DNA of 38,872 nt from positions 1 through 38,872 of the forward strand of contig NZ_AWGE01000030.1 in NCBI RefSeq assembly GCF_000495815.1. The letters run 5' to 3'. This document shows positions 7,717 to 15,496 of this stretch, in pieces. Origin of the DNA: Asticcacaulis sp. AC466. GTDB taxonomy: Bacteria > Pseudomonadota > Alphaproteobacteria > Caulobacterales > Caulobacteraceae. Numbering within the stretch: the stretch's first letter is position 1; every line of letters begins with the position of its first letter. The notes beneath the pieces were generated by a model, which was not told the DNA's origin, did no database searches, and was given only the letters and a program-made list of their open reading frames with translations. The translations under genes were made by a program, and so were the position numbers.

Positions 7717-9504
7717 ATGATTGCCACACTCAACCTGTCGCCTATCGGTAATTGTGCCGCAACCGCCCTTATCGATCAGCGCGGTCGCTATGTTTGGGCC
7801 TGTTGCCCGCGTGTTGACGGAGAGCCCGTCTTTTCCGCCCTGCTCACTCCGGCCGCCGGCGAGGACGCAGGCGTTTGGTCGGTCGAGATAGAAGATGAAG
7901 CGACAATAGAGCAGGCCTACCTGCGTAACACCCCGGTGTTGCGCACTGTCATGCGTGATCGGCACGGAAATGCGCTTGAAGTCATCGACTTTGCACCGCG
8001 CATGCACAACCTCAATCGCACCTTTCGCCCCTGGGCCTTTTACCGCATCATCAGACCGCTGAATGGCGCACCGCGCGTGAAAATCCGCGTGACGCCGACC
8101 GGACACTGGGGCCGTGACCACGCTACCGCCACCTCCGGATCCAGCCATATCCGGTATGATTGCGGCGCGGAAACGATGCGCCTGACCACCAATGCCCCCC
8201 TCACCTATGTTCGAAGCAGCCGCAGTTTCCGTCTGGAAGGCACATTGGGCTTTCATCTCGGGCCCGATGAGCCCTACCCAAACGACGTGCTCGCCGATTG
8301 CGAACATATGTTGCGGGCCACGACGGCCTACTGGCAAGAGTGGGTACGTACGCTTCATCTGCCGCTGGAATGGCAGGAGGCCGTTATCCGCGCTGCGATC
8401 ACATTAAAACTGTGCGCCTATGAAGAAACCGGCGCCATTGTTGCCGCCATGACGACGTCGATCCCGGAGGCGCCAGGCAGCCAACGCAACTGGGACTATC
8501 GCTATTGCTGGATACGTGACGCCTACTATGTCGTACGCGCATTGAATCGCCTTGGCGCTGCCGACATGCTGGAGCGCTATCTGGTTTATCTGCGCAACCT
8601 GACCGACATGTCGGCCGGCGGCCACGTCCAGCCGCTATACAGTGTGTCGATGGACGCGGCATTGACCGAATGGATTGCCCCCGACATGCACGGCTATCGC
8701 GGCATGGGACCCGTCCGGGTCGGCAATCAGGCCTATGAACATTTTCAGCATGATGTTTACGGCCAGATGATCCTGCCCTTGACGCAATCCTTTTTCGACC
8801 AGCGTTTCCTGCGCCCCGGCACTATTGAGGATTTTCACGCTATGGAACGGGTGGGGGAGCGCGCGTTCGCCATGTATGACAAGCCTGACGCCGGGCTTTG
8901 GGAATTCCGCACGAAAGCGCGTGTGCATACCTACTCAGCACTGTTGTGCTGGGCGGCGTGCGACCGCCTGGGCAACGCGGCGGCCGCGCTTGGCCTGCCG
9001 GATCGGAGCGATTTTTGGACGGATCGCGCCCGTATCATCCGCCACAGTATCGAAACCCGGGCATGGAATGAAAAAGGCGGCTATTTCGCGGGGTCTTTCG
9101 AAGGCGAGGAAGTCGATGCCAGCCTTTTGCAATTGTTTGAACTGGGCTTCCTGCCGCCCGATGATCCGCGCTGCGTGGCGACCTTCGCCGAAGTTGAGCG
9201 GCAATTGCGCAAGGGCGACAATCTCTATCGCTACATAGAGCCGGATGATTTTGGCGAACCTGAGACGGCATTCAACTTCTGCACCTTTTGGTACATCGAG
9301 GCGCTTCACCTGATGGGGCGTACCGATGAGGCGCGCGAGCTGTTCGAGGCCATGTTGAGGCGGCGCACTGCATCCGGCCTGCTGTCGGAAGATGTGAAAG
9401 TCGACACAGGTGAGCTGTGGGGCAACTTTCCGCAAACCTATTCGCTCGTTGGCCTTATCACCTGCGCGACCCTGCTCAGCCGATCCTGGACCGCCATACG
9501 TTAA
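7717..9504 (+). CDS. glycoside hydrolase family 15 protein (glucoamylase/trehalase-like)
   Basis: A 595-residue cytoplasmic-type protein without a signal peptide. An N-terminal beta-sandwich domain (about 1-200: LSPIGNCAATALIDQRGRYV, then RVDGEPVFSALL) is followed by an alpha/alpha-barrel. The barrel carries GH15 signatures: NWDYRYCWIRDAYY near residue 260, DVYGQMI, and a C-terminal segment with TFWYIEALHLMG and SEDVKVDTGELWGNFPQTYS, where the catalytic-base glutamate of the family lies. The ATG at 7717 has GGAG 8 nt upstream; a GTG at 7672 is a poorer start. GH15 members next to otsAB can be trehalases or alpha-glucan hydrolases. The location makes turnover of trehalose or a related glucan likely, but the substrate cannot be assigned from sequence alone. 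Confidence 0.88.
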   Translation: MIATLNLSPIGNCAATALIDQRGRYVWACCPRVDGEPVFSALLTPAAGEDAGVWSVEIEDEATIEQAYLRNTPVLRTVMRDRHGNALEVIDFAPRMHNLNRTFRPWAFYRIIRPLNGAPRVKIRVTPTGHWGRDHATATSGSSHIRYDCGAETMRLTTNAPLTYVRSSRSFRLEGTLGFHLGPDEPYPNDVLADCEHMLRATTAYWQEWVRTLHLPLEWQEAVIRAAITLKLCAYEETGAIVAAMTTSIPEAPGSQRNWDYRYCWIRDAYYVVRALNRLGAADMLERYLVYLRNLTDMSAGGHVQPLYSVSMDAALTEWIAPDMHGYRGMGPVRVGNQAYEHFQHDVYGQMILPLTQSFFDQRFLRPGTIEDFHAMERVGERAFAMYDKPDAGLWEFRTKARVHTYSALLCWAACDRLGNAAAALGLPDRSDFWTDRARIIRHSIETRAWNEKGGYFAGSFEGEEVDASLLQLFELGFLPPDDPRCVATFAEVERQLRKGDNLYRYIEPDDFGEPETAFNFCTFWYIEALHLMGRTDEARELFEAMLRRRTASGLLSEDVKVDTGELWGNFPQTYSLVGLITCATLLSRSWTAIR

Positions 9505-9538
9505 GCTGCGACGCTTAATTCGCGACAGAGTGAGTCGT

Positions 9539-9565
9539 AGGGATATTTGTCTGACAAATATCCCT
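9539..9565. promoter_or_regulatory. operator-like site 1: perfect 27-bp palindrome
   Basis: The arms AGGGATATTTGTC and GACAAATATCCCT are exact reverse complements around a single T at 9552. It begins 34 bp after the GH15 stop and is the upstream member of three sites sharing TTGTC-N-KACAA. As RNA it would form a strong hairpin, but no T-run follows, so an operator is favoured over a terminator. Confidence 0.65.
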
Positions 9566-9587
9566 AAAGCCGCTTGCTCGTCTACGT

Positions 9588-9601
9588 ATTGTCCGACAAA
9601 T
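9588..9601. promoter_or_regulatory. operator-like site 2 (ATTGTC-C-GACAAAT)
   Basis: The core TTGTC/GACAA repeats the core of site 1 and is centred at 9594, 42 bp from the site 1 centre. The form resembles operators of GntR-type (FadR/FCD subfamily) repressors; that link is inference. Confidence 0.6.
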
Positions 9602-9618
9602 GCCCCTTGACCCATCCC

Positions 9619-9646
9619 TTGACTGTGTATATTGTCTTACAATAAT
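9619..9646 (+). promoter_or_regulatory. operator-like site 3 overlapping a candidate promoter for the GH127 operon
   Basis: Site 3, ATTGTCTTACAAT (9631-9643), is centred at 9637, 43 bp after site 2. A candidate -35 TTGACT (9619-9624) and -10 AATAAT (9641-9646), 16 bp apart, enclose or overlap it. Binding here would block RNA polymerase. The GH127 start codon follows at 9686. Confidence 0.5.
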
Positions 9647-9685
9647 GTCCGGCACCAAAGGTCGGCAATTCTTCAGGGTGGAACA

Positions 9686-12022
9686 ATGCTCAGCTTGTCA
9701 CGACGTCAGGCGCTTGCCGCCGCTTCTGCGCTCGGCGTCTCCGCCACACTCGCGCAGGCAGCGCCTGCCGAGTCTCGTATATCGGCTTTTCCACTCAGCG
9801 CCGTTCGCCTGAAAGCATCGATCTTCGATACGGCCGTTATGGCCAATCAAGACTATCTTCTGGCCCTGTCGCCCGACCGATTTCTGCACAATTTCCACGT
9901 ATCCGCCGGTTTGCCGCCTAAGGGCGAAGTTTACGGCGGTTGGGAGGCGCGTGGGATCGCTGGCCATAGTCTCGGTCATTATCTAAGCGCCTGCTCATTG
10001 ATGTTCGCGCAAACCGGCAACGACGCCTGCCGGGCGCGCACGGCCTATATCGTCAAAGAACTTCAGCTTATCCAGGCGGCGCATGGCGACGGGTATGCCG
10101 GCGGCACAACAGTCGATCGTGACGGCAAGACGGTTGACGGCAAGATTATCTACGAAGAACTCCGAAAGGGCGACATTCGCACCTCTGGCTTCGATCTGAA
10201 CGGCGGTTGGGTTCCCCTTTACACCTATCATAAGGTGTTCGCCGGGGTTCTTGATACCCACGCCCTGACCGGCAATGCCGACGCGCTGACGGTGGCCATC
10301 GGCCTGGGCGACTATCTGGGTAAAATCCTAGAAGGCCTGTCCGACGAGCAGATTCAGAAGATCCTGATGGCGGAGCATGGCGGTCTGAACGAATCCTATG
10401 CCGAGCTTTATGCCCGTACGCAAAATTCGCGTTGGCTAACCTTGTCGCAGCGCATTCGCCACAAGGCGGTGCTTGATCCGATTACCGAGGGCCGCGACGA
10501 ACTGGCCGGCAAGCATGCCAATACTCAAATCCCCAAGGTCATCGGCCTCGCACGCCTATACGAACTCACGGGCGATCCCAAGCACGCCAAGGCAGCACTT
10601 TTCTTCTGGGAGACGGTCACTCGGGATCATTCCTATGTCATAGGCGGCAACTCCAATTTTGAGCATTTTGGCGAACCACGGAAATTGGCCCACCGCCTGG
10701 GCCAGCAAACCTGTGAGGCCTGCAACACCTATAATATGCTGCGCCTGACACGCCACCTCTATGGCTGGAGCGGGGATGCGCGTTACTTCGATTATTTCGA
10801 GCGCGCCCACCTCAACCACATCATGTCGCAACAAGATCCGGCCACCGGCATGGTCTCCTATTTCTCACCGCTGGCTTCCGGCTTTGGACGCAAGCATTCG
10901 ACGCCGGAAAACGATTTTTGGTGCTGCGTCGGTTCGGGCATGGAGAGCCATGCCAAACATGGTGAAAGTATTTATTGGCGGGCCTCGGGGCCGTCAGGCG
11001 ACCGTGTACTCGTCAACCTCTTCTACGCCTCGTCGCTTGACTGGGCCGAAAAGGGTGTCCGAATCGACATGGAAACGGGCTTCCCCTATCAGGACAGTGT
11101 TACCCTTCGCGTTACGGGAAAGCCGGTAGAACTTGGCCTGCGTGTGCCTTCATGGTGCGCGGCGGCGGAACTGAAGGTGAATGGCAAGCCAGAAACCGCA
11201 TCGGCCAAGGACGGTTACCTGATCGTCAAGGCCAAGCCTGGCGACGTCCTGACGCTGCGCCTGCCCATGGCGGTCCATGTCGAGGCTATGCCCGACGATT
11301 CTCGTCTTATCGCTTTCCTGAATGGTCCTTTGGTTCTGGCGGCGGATCTTGGCCCGACAAACGCGCCGTGGGCGGGCATCGATCCCGTCGTCATTGCCGA
11401 TAGTGATCGCGATATCCTCGTTCCCGCGATGGACGGTGTGCAAACCTTCACCGCCGCCGACAGAAGCTATCCCAAGCCGCTGGTCCTGCGGCCCTATTTC
11501 GATCAACATCACAATCGCACGGCGGTCTATTTCCGCCGGTTTACCGGTGCGGAGTGGCCGGCCGCGGAGGCCGCGTACAAGGCTGAAGCCCAGGCGGCCG
11601 CAGACATTGAGGCACGCACCGTCGATATCATCCGATTGGGCGAACAGCAGCCCGAAACCGATCACAATTTCAAGGGTGACGAGTCGACCTCCGTCATTAC
11701 ACATATCAATATGCGCGGCCGCATGGTCAACGGCGCGTTCCAGTTCGATCTGCGTGTGGTGCCGGGTCCTTTGACCCTGATGGTCACCTATAATGGCGCT
11801 GACCGCAAACGCGCCATCCCTATCCTGATCGACGGGCAGCCGCTGGTTACCGAAACGCTTGCGGGCGATCCGTCATCTGAGGTTCAGGTGAAATCCTATG
11901 CCCTGCCCGACGCCCTGACGCGCGGTAAGAGCCACATTACGGTGAGGTTTGCCGCGCCCCAGTTCCAGTGGGCGACAGTCTACGAGTGCCGTCTTTTAAA
12001 ATCCGCCACCCAAACCATCTGA
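9686..12022 (+). CDS. exported GH127-type beta-L-arabinofuranosidase (DUF1680 family)
   Basis: A 778-residue protein with a Tat-like signal (SRRQALAAASALG, ending in AQA). An (alpha/alpha)6 barrel covers about residues 40-460 and beta-sandwich domains follow to the end. The family's zinc/cysteine centre is visible: CEAC gives E344 and C346, and FWCCVGSG gives C413 and C414. This matches the Glu-x-Cys plus Cys-Cys site of characterised GH127 enzymes, in which one cysteine of the pair is the nucleophile. The ATG at 9686 with GGTGGA upstream is chosen over a TTG at 9632, which falls inside operator site 3. The probable reaction is removal of beta-L-arabinofuranose from plant glycans or glycopeptides. 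It is the first gene of a tight operon with GH51 and GH39. DUF1680 proteins also include GH146 and related families, so the linkage is uncertain. Confidence 0.88.
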   Translation: MLSLSRRQALAAASALGVSATLAQAAPAESRISAFPLSAVRLKASIFDTAVMANQDYLLALSPDRFLHNFHVSAGLPPKGEVYGGWEARGIAGHSLGHYLSACSLMFAQTGNDACRARTAYIVKELQLIQAAHGDGYAGGTTVDRDGKTVDGKIIYEELRKGDIRTSGFDLNGGWVPLYTYHKVFAGVLDTHALTGNADALTVAIGLGDYLGKILEGLSDEQIQKILMAEHGGLNESYAELYARTQNSRWLTLSQRIRHKAVLDPITEGRDELAGKHANTQIPKVIGLARLYELTGDPKHAKAALFFWETVTRDHSYVIGGNSNFEHFGEPRKLAHRLGQQTCEACNTYNMLRLTRHLYGWSGDARYFDYFERAHLNHIMSQQDPATGMVSYFSPLASGFGRKHSTPENDFWCCVGSGMESHAKHGESIYWRASGPSGDRVLVNLFYASSLDWAEKGVRIDMETGFPYQDSVTLRVTGKPVELGLRVPSWCAAAELKVNGKPETASAKDGYLIVKAKPGDVLTLRLPMAVHVEAMPDDSRLIAFLNGPLVLAADLGPTNAPWAGIDPVVIADSDRDILVPAMDGVQTFTAADRSYPKPLVLRPYFDQHHNRTAVYFRRFTGAEWPAAEAAYKAEAQAAADIEARTVDIIRLGEQQPETDHNFKGDESTSVITHINMRGRMVNGAFQFDLRVVPGPLTLMVTYNGADRKRAIPILIDGQPLVTETLAGDPSSEVQVKSYALPDALTRGKSHITVRFAAPQFQWATVYECRLLKSATQTI

Positions 12023-12029
12023 GGACCAT

Positions 12030-13598
12030 ATGTTGAAACACACTGCCTCCAGCATCCTGGCCGTCATCGCTGCCGCGACAACCTTGTTGTTTGCGCCCGC
12101 GATCGACGCCAAGACATTGACCGCCACCGCCACCCTGAAGGCCGACCAGCCCGGGCCGCAAATCAGCCGTTATATTTACGGCCAATTTTCCGAACATCTC
12201 GGCCGCGGCATTTATGACGGTATCTGGGTCGGCGAAGACTCGGCCATTCCCAATGTGCGCGGCATCCGCACCGATGTCGTCACCGCGTTGAAGGACATCC
12301 ATGTGCCCGTCATTCGCTGGCCCGGCGGCTGTTTTGCGGATGAGTACCACTGGCGGGACGGTATCGGCCCTCGCAAGGATCGGCCGTCTCGGAAAAACAA
12401 CTGGTGGGGTGGATCGCCCGAAAGCAACGCTTTCGGCACGCACGAGTTCATGGACTTCGCCGAACAGATCGGCGCTGATCCGTATGTCTCGGTCAATGTC
12501 GGGTCTTCCAACCCAACGGAGATGCGCGAGTGGATCGAATACATGACCTCGCCGGGCGATGACACCCTGGCCCAGGAGCGCCGCAAAAACGGTCGCGACA
12601 AGCCGTTCAAGGTGCCGGTGATCGGCATTGGCAATGAAAGCTGGGGCTGCGGCGGCGCCATGACGCCGGAATATTATTCCAACGAATACCGCCGCTTCCA
12701 GGAATTCTTCCACAAGAACAGCGACAATAACGCGATCCGTGTCGCGTCGGGGGCTAATGCCTTTGACACGAAATGGACAGAGGTGCTGATGAAGAACATT
12801 GGCAACCGCATGGATGCGATTTCGCTGCACTATTACACCCTGCCGACCGGCAATTGGGACAAGAAGGGCGCGGCGACCGGCTTCTCGCAACAGGATTGGG
12901 CCAATACGTTCGACCAAACCCTGCGGATGGAAGATCTGCTGCAAAAGCATATCGCCGTCATGGACGCCGCCGATCCGCAAAAGAAGATCGGCCTGTATGT
13001 CGACGAATGGGGCACCTGGTACGATGTCGAAGCCGGCACAAATCCGGGCCACCTCTACCAGCTGAATACCCTGCGTGACGGCGTATTGGCTGCGGCCAAT
13101 TTCAATATCTTCCATCATCATGCTGACCGCGTGCGCCTCACCGCCATCGCCCAGACGATCAACGTCCTGCAAGCCATGATCCTGACCCAAGGCGACAAGA
13201 TCGCTCTGACGCCGACCTACTACGCCTACAAGATGTACGTGCCGTTCCAGGACGCGACGGCTCTGCCGTTTGATGTTACGGCGCCGACCTATACCATCGG
13301 CGACAAGACCCTGCCCGCCTTCAACGCCTCCGCGGCCAAGGGTAAGGACGGAAAGACCTATATCGGTATTTCCAACATGGATCCGAACGACTCTTTGGTT
13401 CTCACCGTCGATATCGGAGACCTGAAAGCCAAGACAGTCACCGGTCAGGTGATGACGGCTGACAAGATGGATGCCGCCAACCCAATCGGCGGCAAGGCCG
13501 TCGTCGCGCCCGTCGCCTATAAGGGCGGCAAGATCAAAGGCAACCAACTGACGCTCGACGTTCCGGCCAAGTCCGTCGTCGTCGTGTCGCTCGACTAA
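12030..13598 (+). CDS. exported GH51 alpha-L-arabinofuranosidase
   Basis: A 522-residue protein with a Sec signal (about residues 1-27, ending AIDA) and a (beta/alpha)8 barrel followed by a C-terminal beta-sandwich. The acid/base is E203 in IGIGNESWGCGG and the nucleophile is E326 in YVDEWGTW, both typical of GH51. RWPGGCFADEYHWRDGIGP is the family's N-terminal signature. It cleaves terminal alpha-L-arabinofuranosyl residues from arabinan or arabinoxylan. The gene starts 7 nt after the GH127 stop, and its ribosome binding site GAGGA overlaps that stop, so the two are co-translated. Export is notable because many GH51 enzymes are intracellular; periplasmic trimming of imported oligosaccharides is implied. 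Confidence 0.94.
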   Translation: MLKHTASSILAVIAAATTLLFAPAIDAKTLTATATLKADQPGPQISRYIYGQFSEHLGRGIYDGIWVGEDSAIPNVRGIRTDVVTALKDIHVPVIRWPGGCFADEYHWRDGIGPRKDRPSRKNNWWGGSPESNAFGTHEFMDFAEQIGADPYVSVNVGSSNPTEMREWIEYMTSPGDDTLAQERRKNGRDKPFKVPVIGIGNESWGCGGAMTPEYYSNEYRRFQEFFHKNSDNNAIRVASGANAFDTKWTEVLMKNIGNRMDAISLHYYTLPTGNWDKKGAATGFSQQDWANTFDQTLRMEDLLQKHIAVMDAADPQKKIGLYVDEWGTWYDVEAGTNPGHLYQLNTLRDGVLAAANFNIFHHHADRVRLTAIAQTINVLQAMILTQGDKIALTPTYYAYKMYVPFQDATALPFDVTAPTYTIGDKTLPAFNASAAKGKDGKTYIGISNMDPNDSLVLTVDIGDLKAKTVTGQVMTADKMDAANPIGGKAVVAPVAYKGGKIKGNQLTLDVPAKSVVVVSLD

Positions 13599-13615
13599 GC
13601 AAAAGGATATCGCGC

Positions 13616-15283
13616 ATGTCAGTTCGTTATTTTGCGGGGCTGGCATGCGCGGTAGCGCTTATCGCCTCCCCTACCCTGGCCGAGACCTTTCCGGTCCATA
13701 TCCAGGTCGACGCCAGCAAGTCCGAAGGCCGCCTTGAGCCGATCTGGCGTTTCTTCGGTGCCGATGAGCCCAATTACGCCACCATGAAGGATGGCCAGCG
13801 CCTGCTGACCACATTGGGCGCGTTGAAGCCCCGGCAGGTCTATTTCCGTACCCATAACCTGCTGACCACGGGAGACGGCACGCCCGCCCTGAAATGGGGC
13901 TCGACCAATATCTACACCGAGGATGCCAACGGCAATCCCGTCTATAGCTGGACGATTGTCGACCATATCCTCGACACGTACCTGGCCCGCGGCGTGCGCC
14001 CTTACGTCCAGGCGGGCTTTATGCCGGAGGCCCTGTCCAGTCATCCGCAACCCTATCGTCACGAGTGGCGGCCGGGGCTTGACTATGCGGGGATAAAGAG
14101 TGGCGTTGCTTATCCACCCAAGGATTATGGCAAGTGGGAGGAACTGATCTATCAATGGGTCAGGCACTGCGTAGACCGCTATGGGCAGGCCGAGGTCGAG
14201 ACCTGGTATTGGGAAACCTGGAACGAGCCCAATCTTGATTTCTACTGGGGCGGCACGCGTGAGGAATTCTTCAGGCTACACGACACTACGGTGCGAGCCA
14301 TTCGTCGCGCCCTGCCCAATGCGCGTGTCGGTGGACCCGACATGGCAGGCTCAAATCCACAGTGGCTAAACGCCTTCATGGATCACGTCACCCAGGGCGG
14401 TACGCCGGCCGACTTTATCTCCTTCCATGCCAAGGGTGCCCCGAAATTCATAGACGATGCCAATGGTGGACACGTCCAGATGGGTCTGAATGTGCATTTG
14501 CAGACAGCGGACCAGGGTTTCGCCACCATTGTCGGAAATTCTACTTTCAAATCGAAACCGATCGTAATCGGCGAGTCCGATCCGGAAGGTTGCGCCGCCT
14601 GTCAGGGACCGGCCAATGCCTACCGTAACGGGACCATGTATTCCAGCTACACGGCCGCCAGCTTTCCCCGCTTGATGGCTCTGGCTAAACGGCGCGGCGC
14701 GCACTTGGAAGGCGCCCTAACCTGGGCGTTCGAGTTCGAGGATCAGCGCTATTTCGCCGGTTTCCGGCAGTTGGCCAGCAATGGACTAAACCTGCCTGTC
14801 GCCAATGTTTTTAAGATGTTTGCCATGATGGATGGCGACCAGATTCTGGATGTTTCCGATCATCAGGCGCCGCTCGACGCGGTTTTGACATCGGGTGTGA
14901 GGGGCGCCCCCGACGTTGGATCGATGGCCAGTTTCGACGGGCATCAGATCAGTATCCTGGTCTGGCACTATCATGATGACGATCTGGCCGGTCCGGATGC
15001 CAATATTCATATAGACTTGACGGGCCTGCCCAAGGCCTTCGCGAAGGGCGCGGCCGTGACGCAATATCGCGTGGACAGCCGTCATAGCAATAGCTTTACC
15101 ACTTGGAAAGCCATGGGTGAGCCGATCGCGCCCACCAATGCCCAATACGCTGAATTGCAGAAAGCAAGTGAGTTGGTCGGCGTCCCTCTCGCGCCCGCCC
15201 TGATCCAAAAAGGCGCGACAGCCCTTGATCTGGACTTGCCGCGCCAAGGTGTGGCCCTGATCGTTGTGACGCCGCAAAAATAA
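13616..15283 (+). CDS. exported GH39 beta-xylosidase-like glycosidase
   Basis: A 555-residue protein with a Sec signal (VRYFAGLACAVALIASPTLA). The clan GH-A barrel carries the acid/base E204 in ETWNEPNLDFYW and the nucleophile E320 in VIGESDPEGCAAC, which fit GH39. A C-terminal beta-sandwich follows from about residue 430. It starts 17 nt after the GH51 stop with AAAGGA upstream, so it is the third gene of the operon. The expected activity is beta-xylosidase, but GH39 also includes alpha-L-iduronidase and arabinose-releasing enzymes. The company of two arabinofuranosidases leaves open an arabinose-specific member. The sequence is full length. No terminator is visible directly after it; the next gene has its own 213-bp leader. 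Confidence 0.86.
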   Translation: MSVRYFAGLACAVALIASPTLAETFPVHIQVDASKSEGRLEPIWRFFGADEPNYATMKDGQRLLTTLGALKPRQVYFRTHNLLTTGDGTPALKWGSTNIYTEDANGNPVYSWTIVDHILDTYLARGVRPYVQAGFMPEALSSHPQPYRHEWRPGLDYAGIKSGVAYPPKDYGKWEELIYQWVRHCVDRYGQAEVETWYWETWNEPNLDFYWGGTREEFFRLHDTTVRAIRRALPNARVGGPDMAGSNPQWLNAFMDHVTQGGTPADFISFHAKGAPKFIDDANGGHVQMGLNVHLQTADQGFATIVGNSTFKSKPIVIGESDPEGCAACQGPANAYRNGTMYSSYTAASFPRLMALAKRRGAHLEGALTWAFEFEDQRYFAGFRQLASNGLNLPVANVFKMFAMMDGDQILDVSDHQAPLDAVLTSGVRGAPDVGSMASFDGHQISILVWHYHDDDLAGPDANIHIDLTGLPKAFAKGAAVTQYRVDSRHSNSFTTWKAMGEPIAPTNAQYAELQKASELVGVPLAPALIQKGATALDLDLPRQGVALIVVTPQK

Positions 15284-15329
15284 TCAAGAACACAAAGATT
15301 CCAGCCTCCTATCTATTCTCTATGCCAAG

Positions 15330-15413
15330 CTTGGGTATCGTTCACATCTTGGGTGAAGTCGGTCGCCAATCTTGACAGGGCTTCACATCTGGTGAAGGCA
15401 TACAGCCTTGGGT
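15330..15413 (+). promoter_or_regulatory. repeat-bearing promoter region of the TonB receptor
   Basis: Two related palindromes share TTCACATCT and GGTGAAG. One is TTCAC (15341-15345) with GTGAA (15353-15357). The other is CTTCAC (15381-15386) with GTGAAG (15392-15397). Their TTCAC starts are 41 bp apart. Three copies of CTTGGGT occur at 15330, 15348 and 15407. A TTGACA (15372-15377) lies just before the second palindrome, which would then fall in the spacer of a promoter; the -10 is not clear. Confidence 0.5.
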
Positions 15414-15496
15414 GGAGGCGCGTATATGTGGGCTCTGGGGCGTAGGTGCCCACCGGGCGCGCTTAGTGCGACGATTGGCAGCCTAAGAGGGGAATT

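Noticed and set aside
11937..13646. A 569-codon open frame on the minus strand opposite GH51
   Set aside because: It lies exactly antisense to a well-supported glycosidase and its translation resembles no protein family. GC-rich codon bias creates such frames; several others (30794-32026, 28299-29333, 23205-24209) are the same.
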